Positions 1 through 7,084 of a stretch of 11,145 nt of DNA are shown here, piece by piece; position 1 is the stretch's first letter; the number at the start of each line of letters is the position of its first letter. The DNA comes from CAZVAR01 sp964625225 (GTDB lineage: Bacteria > Pseudomonadota > Alphaproteobacteria > JAJUGE01), in assembly GCA_964625225.1 (NCBI GenBank), contig CAZVAR010000127.1, positions 1 through 11,145 on the forward strand. The letters run 5' to 3'. The notes under the pieces are model-generated. The model did no database searches. It saw only the letters and a list, made by a program, of their open reading frames with translations, and had not been told where the DNA came from. The position numbers were made by a program, and so were the translations under genes.

Positions 1-1032
1 AAGGAGACGCAGGCCGTCGGCCTCGCCGTGCCGACCGGCATCAACTCGACCACCGGCATCGCCGGGCTGACGCTCGGCGGCGGGTTCGGCTGGATCACGC
101 GCAAGTTCGGCCTGACGGTGGACAATCTGCAGTCGGCCGAGATCGTGACGGCGGACGCCCGCCTGGTCCACGCCAGCGAGACGGAGAACGGCGACATCTT
201 CTGGGCGCTGCGCGGCGGCGGCGGCAATTTCGGCATCGTCACGTCCTTCGAGTTCCGGCTGCACCCGGTCGGCCCGGATGTGCTGTCCGGCCTCATCGTC
301 CATCCGCTCGACGAGGCCGCCGACCTGATGCGGGCGTTCCGGCGCTTCGTCGAGCGCGCCCCGGACGAGCTGACCTGCTGGACCGTGCTGCGGCAGGCGC
401 CGCCCCTGCCGTTCCTGCCGGCGGAGTGGCACGGTCGCGAGGTGCTCATTTTCGCGCTCTGCTACAGCGGCGACATGCGCGAGGGCGAACGGGCGACGGC
501 GGAGCTGCGCGCGCTGGGCAAGCCGATCGCCGATGTCGTCGGCCCACACAGTTTCGTCGGCTGGCAGTCCGCCTTCGACCCGCTGCTGACGCCGGGCGCA
601 CGCAACTACTGGAAGAGCCACGACTTCATCGAACTGTCCGACGGTGCAATCGGGATTCTCCTCGACGCCGTCCGGCATTTGCCGGGACCGGAATGCGAGC
701 TGTTCGTCGCCCATCTCGGCGGCGCGATGAGCCAGGTCTCCCCGGACGCGACCGCCTTTCCGCAGCGGCAGCCCCATTTCGTCCTGAACGCGCACGCGCG
801 CTGGCGGGACCGGTCGGACGACGACGCCTGCATCGGCTGGGCCCGCGCCCTGTTCCGGGCCGCGGCGCCGTACGCGGCCGGCAGCGCCTATGTCAACTTC
901 ATGCCGGCCGACGAGGGCGACCGGATCGAGCAGGCCTATGGCGGCCAATACCGGCGTCTGGCGGAGGTCAAGCGGCGCTACGACCCGCACAATCTGTTCC
1001 GCCTGAACCAGAACATCCCGCCGGCTGCCTGA
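1..1032 (+). CDS. FAD-linked oxidase with BBE C-terminal domain (5' truncated)
   Basis: The frame is open from the first base, so the gene starts outside the window; an internal GTG at 28 is not its start, because the family sequence continues upstream of it. The 343 visible codons cover the later part of an FAD_binding_4 domain (window residues about 10-85, with the glycine-rich GLTLGGGFGW stretch and the RGGGGNFGIVTSF block, both typical of vanillyl-alcohol-oxidase/berberine-bridge type flavoproteins). After a variable substrate domain, the protein closes with a berberine-bridge (BBE) motif at the C-terminus (RRYDPHNLFRLNQNIPP). Such enzymes oxidise an organic substrate with FAD and reduce oxygen or another acceptor; the substrate cannot be read from the sequence. 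Whether FAD is covalently bound cannot be judged, since the N-terminal histidine region is missing. The stop at 1030-1032 is followed 12 bp later by a large palindrome. The family is clear, the precise role is not. Confidence 0.9.
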   Translation, partial: KETQAVGLAVPTGINSTTGIAGLTLGGGFGWITRKFGLTVDNLQSAEIVTADARLVHASETENGDIFWALRGGGGNFGIVTSFEFRLHPVGPDVLSGLIVHPLDEAADLMRAFRRFVERAPDELTCWTVLRQAPPLPFLPAEWHGREVLIFALCYSGDMREGERATAELRALGKPIADVVGPHSFVGWQSAFDPLLTPGARNYWKSHDFIELSDGAIGILLDAVRHLPGPECELFVAHLGGAMSQVSPDATAFPQRQPHFVLNAHARWRDRSDDDACIGWARALFRAAAPYAAGSAYVNFMPADEGDRIEQAYGGQYRRLAEVKRRYDPHNLFRLNQNIPPAA

Positions 1033-1044
1033 GCCGGCCCGCGA

Positions 1045-1074
1045 CTCCGGTGCCGGTCCGGACCGGCACCGGAG
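1045..1074. terminator. 30-bp perfect palindrome after the FAD oxidase; probable terminator hairpin
   Basis: CTCCGGTGCCGGTCC (1045-1059) is followed directly by its exact reverse complement (1060-1074). As RNA this folds into a very stable GC-rich hairpin, 12 bp after the stop codon at 1032. There is no T-tract on either side, so it is not a textbook intrinsic terminator. It could act as a 3' mRNA stabiliser, a Rho-assisted stop or a protein-binding palindrome. Confidence 0.55.
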
Positions 1075-1098
1075 GCGCCGCCGTTCCGGCCCCGTCCC

Positions 1099-1137
1099 CG
1101 CCGCAGCGCCGCGGCAGGCCCGGCGGGCGCTGCGGCG
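1099..1137. repeat. 12-bp inverted repeat with 15-nt loop
   Basis: CGCCGCAGCGCC (1099-1110) pairs exactly with GGCGCTGCGGCG (1126-1137) around a 15-nt GC-rich loop. It lies 25 bp beyond the palindrome at 1045-1074 in the gap before the oxidoreductase gene. It has no T-tract; a second terminator-like or stabilising hairpin is the simplest reading. The rest of the gap (1138-1265) contains a short less GC-rich patch around 1173-1200 that probably carries the downstream promoter, but I cannot pick out convincing -35/-10 boxes. Confidence 0.45.
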
Positions 1138-1265
1138 CGTGCCTGCGGCACCGCGCACCCTCGAATTGCGGCGAGGAAACTCCTCATTAGGTTGTACACA
1201 GGCTTGCGGTTCCGCGATCGGCTCGACATCAGGGGCGGGCGCTCGTCCGTCCGGCGGCGGTTCAT

Positions 1266-4200
1266 ATGACTCAGCTTTCGCTCGGCTTCGGCTTCCGCTT
1301 CGAGGACCTCTACGACCGTGAGGGGCTCGTGCGGCTCGATGCGGCATTCCTGGACGAGCTGGGAGGCGTCGAGCCCGACCTCTACGACCGTCTCCTGGCG
1401 GCGCGCGGCGCGCCCGACGCGCTCGACGGCAAGGCGGAATCCGACCTGCTGCTCGCGGTCGCCCCGCATCTGGAGGATTTCCTCGTCCGCCTGTTCGGGA
1501 TCGAGGCGGAGGCCGCGGCGCTGGCCGACCGCCACCATGCGCTCGCCCCGCTCTATCGCTGCAAGCGGCTGTTCGTGCAGCGCCAGGCGGCGAAGCGGGT
1601 CAAGCCGGACGCGGCGGCGGCGCTCGACGGCGAGGCGCTGGCGGCGGAGCTGAGCGCCCTGCTCGGCGCCGGCTGGGACGAGCTGACCTACGCCCGGGCG
1701 GTGACGCGCTGGATGGAGGACGAGGCGGCCAATGCGGCGGCGCTCGAGCTCGCCGCCCGCTATGCCGCCTGGGCGCTCTACAGCGACGTCGGGCGGCGCA
1801 AGCACGATGCCGGCGTGCTGTTCAAGATGCCGCGCAAGATCGACCCCCTGCATCTCGTGCCGGCGGAAACCGTCGAGATCGACGGTGTCCGCATGTACCG
1901 GCAACCCGCTTCCGCGTGGCGGCGGCGCGAGGGCTTCGCCCTGACCGATCCCGGCACGGACCTGACCGGGGCGCTGGACCAGGTCAATTACTGCATCCTG
2001 TGCCATCACCAGGGCAAGGATTCCTGTTCGAAAGGCTATCGCGACCGCAAAACCGGTGCCTTCCAGACCAGCCCGTTCGGCGTCACCCTCAACGGCTGCC
2101 CGCTCGAGGAGAAGATCTCCGAGATGCACGAGCTGAAGGGGCAGGGTCACGCAGTCGGCGCGCTGGCGATGATCGCCGTCGACAACCCCATCGTCGCGGC
2201 GACCGGGCACCGTATCTGCAACGACTGCATGAAGGCCTGCATCTATCAGAAGCAGGACCCGGTCGACATCCCGCAGGCGGAGACGCGCATCCTCAAGGAC
2301 GTGCTGAACCTGCCCTGGGGCTTCGAGATCTATTCGCTGCTGACGCGCTGGAATCCGCTCAATCTGCGCCGCCCGCTGCCGAAGCCGCCGTCGGGGCGGA
2401 CCGTGCTGGTGGTCGGTCTGGGGCCGGCCGGATTCAATCTGTCGCACCATCTGATCAACGACGGCCACGAGGTCGTCGCCGTCGACGGGCTCAAGATCGA
2501 GCCGCTCGCGCCGGAGGTCTCCGGCGTCACGCCGACCGGCGAGCGCGTGCCGTTCGCGCCGATCCGCGCCGTCGAGACGCTGTACGAACCGCTCGATTCG
2601 CGCGTCATGGCCGGCTTCGGCGGCGTCGCCGAATACGGCATCACCGCCCGCTGGGACAAGAACTTCCTGAAGATCGTCCGCCTCCTGCTGGAGCGGCGGC
2701 GGGCCTTCACCATGGTGGGCGGCGTACGGTTCGGCGGCACGCTGACAATCGACTCGGCCTTCGCCATGGGCTTCGACCACATCGCCCTGTGCGCCGGCGC
2801 CGGCCGGCCGACCCATGTGCCGATGCCGAACGCGCTCGCGCCCGGCGTGCGGATGGCCTCCGATTTCCTGATGGCGCTGCAGCTCACCGGCGCGGCGAAG
2901 CGGGACTCGGTCGCCAATCTCCAGGTGCGGCTGCCGATCGTCGTGATCGGCGGCGGGCTGACCGCGATCGACACGGCCACCGAGTCGCTCGCCTACTACC
3001 CGGTCCAGGTCGAGAAGTTTCTCGCCCGGTACGAGACCCTGGTCGCCGAGCGCGGCGAAGCCGCGGTGCGCGCCGCCTGGCTGCCCGGGGAACGCGAGGT
3101 CGCGGACGAGTTCCTCGCGCACGCCCGGGCGATCCGGGCCGAGCGCGCCGCCGCCGCCCGCGAGGGCCGCGCGCCGCGCATCCAGGAGCTGCTGGTGGGC
3201 TGGGGCGGCGCCACCATCGTCTACCGCCGCCGCCTGATCGACTCGCCGAGCTACGTGCTGAACCACGAGGAGATCGGCCACGCGCTGCGGGAGGGCATCG
3301 GCTTCGCCGAGTCGCTGTCGCCGCTGGCCGTGGAAGTCGATGCGCACGGCCGTGCGCAGGCGGCGCGCTTCGCCCGGGTCACGGTCAACGAGGACGGTCG
3401 CTTGACCGAGACCGGCGAGACGGTGACGCTCCCGGCCCGCACTGTGCTGGTCGCCGCCGGAACCCAGCCCAACACCGTGCTCGCCCGCGAGGATCCGGCC
3501 CATGTCCAGGTGGCCGGCCGCTGGTTCCGGGCCGTGGACGAGGACGGCCGCCCGGTCGAGCCCGAGCGTCTTGCCAAGCCGGCCGTCCCGCAGGTGCTGA
3601 TGTCGATCCGGGAGGACGGCCGCGCAGTCAGCTTCTTCGGCGACCTGCACCCGTCCTTCGCCGGCAATGTCGTCAAGGCGATGGGCGGCGCAAAGCAGGG
3701 CTATCCGGTGGTCTCACGGATGCTGGCGCGGCTGGGGACGCCGGGCGCCGCGACCGCCGACACTCCCCGGCCCGCCGTCCTGGCCAACCGCGACCTGCGC
3801 GCCTTCGTCGAGCGGGTCGAGCGGCTGACGCCGGACATCGTCGAGGTCACGGTGCGCGCGCCGGCGGCGGCCCGCGCCTTCCGGCCGGGTCAGTTCTACC
3901 GCCTGCAGAATTACGAGGCGCTCGCGGCCCGCACCGAGGGAACGACCCTGGCGATGGAGGGCCTCGCCATGACCGGGGCCACGGTCGATCGCGAGGCCGG
4001 CCTGCTGTCGGTGATCGTGCTGGAGATGGGCGGCTCGTCCGATCTGTGCGAGCTGCTGCGCCCCGGCGAGCCCGTCATCCTGATGGGGCCGACCGGCTCG
4101 CCGAGCGAGATCCCGCAGGGCGAGACGGTGGTGCTGGCCGGCGGCGGGCTCGGCAACGCCGTCCTGTTCTCGATCGGCGCGGCGATGCGCGAACGGGGCT

Positions 4201-4775
4201 GCCGGATCGTCTATTTCGCCGGCTACAAGCGGCTGCAGGACCGCTACCACGTCCCGGCCATCGAGGCGGCCGCCGACCTGGTGGTCTGGTGCAGCGACGA
4301 GGCGCCCGGCTTTGTTCCGACCCGGCCGCAGGACCGCGCCTTCGTCGGCAACATCGTGCAGGCGATGCTGGCCTATGCCCGCGGCGATCTCGGCGTCCCG
4401 CCGATCCCGCTGGCGGAGGCGGACCGCATCTTCGTGATCGGTTCGGACCGGATGATGGCTGCGGTCACGGCCGCGCGCCACGGCGTGCTGGCGCCCTATC
4501 TCCGGCCGGGGCACGTCGCGATCGGCAGCATCAACTCGCCGATGCAATGCATGATGAAGGAGATCTGCGCGCAGTGCCTGCAGCTGCACCGCGACCCCGA
4601 CACCGGCGAGGAGCGCATCGTCTATTCCTGCTTCAATCAGGACCAGTCGCTCGATCTGGTGGATTTCGGCGTGCTGCGGGACCGTCTGTCCCAGAACACC
4701 GTGCAGGAGAAGCTGACCCGGCAGTGGATCGACCGCTGCCTCAGACGGCTCCAGGTGCGGGCGGCGGCCGGCTGA
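1266..4775 (+). CDS. Multidomain FAD/Fe-S pyridine-nucleotide oxidoreductase (GltD/NfnB-like fused to PyrK/NfnA-like)
   Basis: The 1169-aa protein is built in blocks. Residues 1-240 match no domain I recognise. A cysteine-rich region follows, with C243, C246, C254, C278, C318, C321 and C325, as in the Fe-S region of glutamate synthase small subunit (GltD), dihydropyrimidine dehydrogenase and NfnB. E339 sits where that family often supplies a non-Cys ligand. The first dinucleotide fold has VVGLGPAG at 382-389; the second has VVIGGGLTA at 559-567. A charged insert of about 70 residues (577-647) interrupts the second fold. From about 841 there is an FNR-like FAD/NAD domain (RPGQFYRLQ at 873-881; AGGGLGN at 958-964), then a PyrK-like Fe-S motif (C1095, C1101, C1104, C1122). 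This arrangement should pass electrons between NAD(P)H, flavins and Fe-S centres in the cytoplasm; the partner or substrate is unknown. ATG 1266 is the first in-frame ATG, with only a weak purine-rich RBS. The gene ends 3 bp from the convergent small membrane gene. Confidence 0.85.
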   Translation: MTQLSLGFGFRFEDLYDREGLVRLDAAFLDELGGVEPDLYDRLLAARGAPDALDGKAESDLLLAVAPHLEDFLVRLFGIEAEAAALADRHHALAPLYRCKRLFVQRQAAKRVKPDAAAALDGEALAAELSALLGAGWDELTYARAVTRWMEDEAANAAALELAARYAAWALYSDVGRRKHDAGVLFKMPRKIDPLHLVPAETVEIDGVRMYRQPASAWRRREGFALTDPGTDLTGALDQVNYCILCHHQGKDSCSKGYRDRKTGAFQTSPFGVTLNGCPLEEKISEMHELKGQGHAVGALAMIAVDNPIVAATGHRICNDCMKACIYQKQDPVDIPQAETRILKDVLNLPWGFEIYSLLTRWNPLNLRRPLPKPPSGRTVLVVGLGPAGFNLSHHLINDGHEVVAVDGLKIEPLAPEVSGVTPTGERVPFAPIRAVETLYEPLDSRVMAGFGGVAEYGITARWDKNFLKIVRLLLERRRAFTMVGGVRFGGTLTIDSAFAMGFDHIALCAGAGRPTHVPMPNALAPGVRMASDFLMALQLTGAAKRDSVANLQVRLPIVVIGGGLTAIDTATESLAYYPVQVEKFLARYETLVAERGEAAVRAAWLPGEREVADEFLAHARAIRAERAAAAREGRAPRIQELLVGWGGATIVYRRRLIDSPSYVLNHEEIGHALREGIGFAESLSPLAVEVDAHGRAQAARFARVTVNEDGRLTETGETVTLPARTVLVAAGTQPNTVLAREDPAHVQVAGRWFRAVDEDGRPVEPERLAKPAVPQVLMSIREDGRAVSFFGDLHPSFAGNVVKAMGGAKQGYPVVSRMLARLGTPGAATADTPRPAVLANRDLRAFVERVERLTPDIVEVTVRAPAAARAFRPGQFYRLQNYEALAARTEGTTLAMEGLAMTGATVDREAGLLSVIVLEMGGSSDLCELLRPGEPVILMGPTGSPSEIPQGETVVLAGGGLGNAVLFSIGAAMRERGCRIVYFAGYKRLQDRYHVPAIEAAADLVVWCSDEAPGFVPTRPQDRAFVGNIVQAMLAYARGDLGVPPIPLAEADRIFVIGSDRMMAAVTAARHGVLAPYLRPGHVAIGSINSPMQCMMKEICAQCLQLHRDPDTGEERIVYSCFNQDQSLDLVDFGVLRDRLSQNTVQEKLTRQWIDRCLRRLQVRAAAG

Positions 4776-4778
4776 CGG

Positions 4779-5072
4779 TCAGCGTCGCCGCCGCTGGCGG
4801 CCGACGAGCAGGATGATCGTCCCGCCGATGATGCCGACGCTCGCGGCCAGCAACGGCGCCAGGAGCCAGCCGATCGCGGCCGTCCCCTCGGTCAGCTCGC
4901 CCGAGAAGGGCTTGACGAAGAAGATGAAGAGCAGCACCGCGCACCACAGCCCGGTCCAGATCCAGAAGAGCTTCTGCGCCCCGGCGCTCGGGCCGCGCTC
5001 CTCCGGGTCTCCCCGGGCGCGATCGTAGCGGGCGTGATCGTAAGCGGCGTGTGCGGCATCCTGGTCGATCAT
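4779..5072 (-). CDS. Small two-helix membrane protein, function unknown
   Basis: The 97-aa product starts MIDQDAAHAAYDHARYDRAR: a polar, charged N-terminus of about 33 residues. Two hydrophobic stretches that should span the inner membrane follow (about 35-53 and 66-90), and the C-terminus is basic (GRQRRRR). I chose ATG at 5072 because a GAGGGA Shine-Dalgarno-like sequence lies just upstream on the - strand; extending to an earlier start would add an arginine-rich run encoded by the divergent promoter region. I do not recognise a family. The two-helix layout with a short loop is common among small membrane proteins of alphaproteobacteria and gives no function. It is convergent with the large oxidoreductase (3-bp gap between stops) and divergent from the PPOX-fold gene, so it is probably its own transcription unit. 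Confidence 0.75.
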   Translation of the reverse strand: MIDQDAAHAAYDHARYDRARGDPEERGPSAGAQKLFWIWTGLWCAVLLFIFFVKPFSGELTEGTAAIGWLLAPLLAASVGIIGGTIILLVGRQRRRR

Positions 5073-5122
5073 GGCGTCCGTCCCTCGTGTGATCCAACCG
5101 GAAAACCGGAGCCGCGGCCGGC

Positions 5123-5138
5123 CGGTTCCCCGGAACCG
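5123..5138. promoter_or_regulatory. Inverted repeat in a divergent promoter region (possible operator)
   Basis: CGGTTCC (5123-5129) and GGAACCG (5132-5138) form perfect 7-bp arms separated by 2 bp. The site is in the 122-bp gap between the start codons of two divergent genes (5072 - strand, 5195 + strand), where a shared regulator could act. No regulator gene is adjacent and GC-rich DNA makes short palindromes frequent, so this is tentative. Confidence 0.3.
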
Positions 5139-5194
5139 CCGCCGCGTTCCCCTTGTTGGACCCCGCACCAGGAGATCCGACGAGGGAGATCGTC

Positions 5195-5695
5195 ATGGCC
5201 GTCCGCGCGGACGAAAAGGCCAAGCTTCGGGACCTGATCGAGCATATCGGGATCGCGATGATGACCACCATGGATGCCGACGGCACGCTGCGCAGCCGCC
5301 CCATGGCCGATATCCGGCCCGACGACGGGGCCTTCAACGGCGTCCTGTGGTTCTTCACCCGGGCGAGCGCCCACAAGATGCTGGAGTTGGCCGAACACGA
5401 TCGGGTCAACCTCGCCTATGCCGACCCCGGCAGGCAGCACTACGTCTCCGTCTCCGGCCGCGGCAGGCTGGTGCGCGATCGCGCCCTGATCGAGCGGTTC
5501 TGGCGCGAGCCGATGCGGACCTGGTTTCCCGAGGGGCCGGACGACCCGGACCTCGCCCTCATCCGCGTCGAGGCCGAGAAGGCGGAATATTGGGACAGCC
5601 CCTCGGGCGCGATGGTTCATCTCTTCGGCTACGTGAAGGCCCGGGTCACCGGGGAGCCGCCCTCGCCCGGGGAGAACCGGAAACTGGCGTTCTGA
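5195..5695 (+). CDS. Pyridoxamine 5'-phosphate oxidase-fold flavoprotein (general stress protein 26 type)
   Basis: The 166-aa product has the split-barrel PPOX fold of the 'general stress protein 26'/Pyridox_ox_2 family. Visible family marks are the N-terminal helix followed by the IGIAMMTTMDADGTLRSRPM strand pair (residues about 18-37), the LWFFTRASAHK block, the VSVSGRGRLVRDR strand and the late EAEKAEYWDSPSG motif. Such proteins bind FMN or a related flavin and are cytoplasmic; their substrates are mostly undefined. They are not true PdxH enzymes, which are longer and have a different C-terminal PLP-binding region. I chose ATG 5195 because GAGGGAG lies just upstream; a TTG at 5153 in the same frame would add 14 residues with no family support. 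It is divergent from the small membrane gene and followed by a strong inverted repeat. Confidence 0.88.
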   Translation: MAVRADEKAKLRDLIEHIGIAMMTTMDADGTLRSRPMADIRPDDGAFNGVLWFFTRASAHKMLELAEHDRVNLAYADPGRQHYVSVSGRGRLVRDRALIERFWREPMRTWFPEGPDDPDLALIRVEAEKAEYWDSPSGAMVHLFGYVKARVTGEPPSPGENRKLAF

Positions 5696-5721
5696 ATCCG
5701 GTTCCGGTTGCATCCCGCCGA

Positions 5722-5756
5722 CAGACCCTTATGCTTAGTTTGAGCATAAGGGTCTG
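5722..5756. repeat. Perfect 14-bp inverted repeat, 7-nt loop, low GC
   Basis: CAGACCCTTATGCT (5722-5735) and AGCATAAGGGTCTG (5743-5756) are exact reverse complements around TAGTTTG. The site begins 27 bp after the PPOX gene stop and ends 29 bp before the binding-protein start. Its composition (about half AT) stands out from the surrounding GC-rich DNA. It has no trailing T-run, so it is not a standard terminator. It could be an operator for the transporter operon, a bidirectional hairpin terminator or a copy of a dispersed palindromic repeat. Confidence 0.7.
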
Positions 5757-5785
5757 ATGCCGTTCCGCGGCAGAGTAGGGAAGCA

Positions 5786-6988
5786 ATGAACCGACGCCTC
5801 TTCCTCGTGGCCGTGGCGGCCTTCACGATCGGCGCCGCGGCGCCCGGCGCCCGGGCCGCCGAGCCGATCCGCATCGGCGACCTGAACAGCTACACCAGCC
5901 TGCCTGCCTTCTCGGTGCCCTATCGCAAGGGCTGGCAGCTCGCGCTGGAGGAGATCAACGCCGCAGGCGGCGTGCTCGGCCGCCCGGTCGAGGTGATCTC
6001 CCGCGACGACGGCGGCAAGCCGGCCGAGGCGATCACCGCGGCCAACGAGCTGGTGACGCGCGGGCGGGCCGAGATTCTGATGGGAACCCTGCTGAGCCAT
6101 GTCGGCCTGGCGGTGTCCGATTTCGCCCGGCAACGCCGGGTGATCTTCCTGGCCGCGGAGCCGCTGACCGATACCCTGGTCTGGGAGCAGGGCAATCCCG
6201 TCACCTTCCGGCTCCGGCCGGGCACCTACGTCCAGGCGGCCATGCTGGCCGAGCAGGCGGCCAAGCTGCCGGCCAGGCGCTGGGTCACGGTCGCGCCGAA
6301 CTACGAGTACGGCAAGTCGGCGGTCGAGGCGTTCCGCAGGCTGCTGAAGGCGAAGCGGCCGGATGTCGAGTTCGTCGCCGAGCAGTGGCCGGCGCTTGGT
6401 AAGATCGACGCCGGGGCCACCGTGCAGGCGCTCGCCCGCGCCGAGCCCGAGGCCATCTTCAACGTGCTGTTCGGCCCGGACCTGGCCCCCTTCGTGCGCG
6501 AGGGCCGGACGCGCGGCCTGTTCGAGGGGCGCGAGGTGGTGAGCCTGCTGTCCGGCGAGCCGGAATGGATCGACCCGCTCAAGAGCGAGGCGCCCGAGGG
6601 CTGGATCGTCACCGGCTATCCCTGGTACGCGCTCGACACGCCGGCGCACACCGCCTTCCGCCGGGCCTACGAGGCGAAGTTCGGCGAGTATCCGCGCATG
6701 GGCTCGGTTGTCGGCTACGTCGCGCTGCACATGCTGGCCCAGGCGATCGAGCAGGCCGGCGGCACCGAGACGGAGGCGCTGGCCGCGGCGCTCCGCGGCC
6801 TGCGCATGGACACGCCCTTCGGCCCGATCGAGATGCGCGCCTCCGACCAGCAGAGTACGATGGGCACCTTCGTCGGCCGGCTGACGGTGCAGGACGGCAT
6901 GCCGCGGATGGTCGACTGGACCTACGGGGATGGCGCCCACTATCTGCCCGGGCCGGACGAGGTCGCCGATCTGCGGCGGCAGAGGTAG
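5786..6988 (+). CDS. ABC transporter periplasmic substrate-binding protein (branched-chain amino acid type, Peripla_BP_6)
   Basis: The 400-aa protein begins with a signal peptide: RR at 3-4, a hydrophobic core to about residue 19 and a probable cleavage site after ARA (residue 24) or A25. The RRLFL start is somewhat Tat-like, but Sec export is equally possible. The mature part opens with EPIRIGDLNSYTS and the LALEEINAAGGVLGRPVEVI block, the signature of Leu/Ile/Val-type binding proteins. Later family blocks include the VGLAVSDFA helix and NYEYGKSAVEAF. Length fits the family (about 370-420 aa). It captures a small solute in the periplasm and hands it to the permease encoded downstream. The ligand cannot be read: this family also binds urea, short-chain amides and aromatic compounds. 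ATG 5786 is preceded by AGGGAA. It is the first gene of the operon; a UUCG hairpin after it may raise its level over the permease. Confidence 0.92.
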   Translation: MNRRLFLVAVAAFTIGAAAPGARAAEPIRIGDLNSYTSLPAFSVPYRKGWQLALEEINAAGGVLGRPVEVISRDDGGKPAEAITAANELVTRGRAEILMGTLLSHVGLAVSDFARQRRVIFLAAEPLTDTLVWEQGNPVTFRLRPGTYVQAAMLAEQAAKLPARRWVTVAPNYEYGKSAVEAFRRLLKAKRPDVEFVAEQWPALGKIDAGATVQALARAEPEAIFNVLFGPDLAPFVREGRTRGLFEGREVVSLLSGEPEWIDPLKSEAPEGWIVTGYPWYALDTPAHTAFRRAYEAKFGEYPRMGSVVGYVALHMLAQAIEQAGGTETEALAAALRGLRMDTPFGPIEMRASDQQSTMGTFVGRLTVQDGMPRMVDWTYGDGAHYLPGPDEVADLRRQR

Positions 6989-7003
6989 CCCCGCCGCCGC
7001 GGG

Positions 7004-7019
7004 CGGACCTTCGGGTCCG
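7004..7019 (+). terminator. UUCG-tetraloop hairpin after the binding-protein gene (attenuator/stabiliser)
   Basis: CGGACC (7004-7009), loop TTCG, GGTCCG (7014-7019) form a C(UUCG)G-type, exceptionally stable tetraloop hairpin 15 bp after the stop at 6988. The following TTCCCTCGTTCG is only weakly T-rich. In ABC operons, hairpins here often protect or partly terminate the binding-protein mRNA so that it is made in excess over the membrane subunits. That is a plausible role, not a demonstrated one. Confidence 0.5.
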
Positions 7020-7040
7020 TTCCCTCGTTCGTCGTCCCGG

Positions 7041-7068
7041 AAAGGAGGGAGCGGGCCGGAAGGCCCGC
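7041..7068 (+). promoter_or_regulatory. Strong Shine-Dalgarno followed by GNRA-loop hairpin upstream of the permease start
   Basis: AAAGGAGGG (7041-7049) is the best Shine-Dalgarno match in the window, but it lies about 35 nt from the permease ATG at 7085. Between them is a perfect hairpin: GCGGGCC (7051-7057), loop GGAA, GGCCCGC (7062-7068). No ATG, GTG or TTG in the permease frame lies at normal spacing from the SD. Folding would remove 18 nt and shorten the effective distance to about 18 nt, which could let the site be used or controlled. Confidence 0.45.
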
Positions 7069-7084
7069 GCTCCGACGCCTGCGC

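Noticed and set aside
1161..1200. Promoter boxes in the less GC-rich patch upstream of the oxidoreductase
   Set aside because: TTGCGG and CATTAG are only 13 bp apart, and no pair with acceptable spacing is convincing.
978..3650. 890-codon open frame antisense to the oxidoreductase gene
   Set aside because: It mirrors the codon structure of the real gene: low-complexity Arg/Gly/Ala/His-rich protein without family motifs, while the + strand shows clear cofactor-binding motifs. Long antisense frames are expected in high-GC DNA.
1916..4816. 966-codon frame overlapping the oxidoreductase on the same strand
   Set aside because: Arg/Gly/Ala/Pro-rich shadow frame without motifs; the cofactor motifs are all in the other frame.
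5731..5757. 8-codon leader peptide frame inside the inverted repeat
   Set aside because: It has no Shine-Dalgarno sequence and no run of regulatory codons typical of an attenuator, although it contains two Leu and one Ile; kept only as a remark in the repeat finding.
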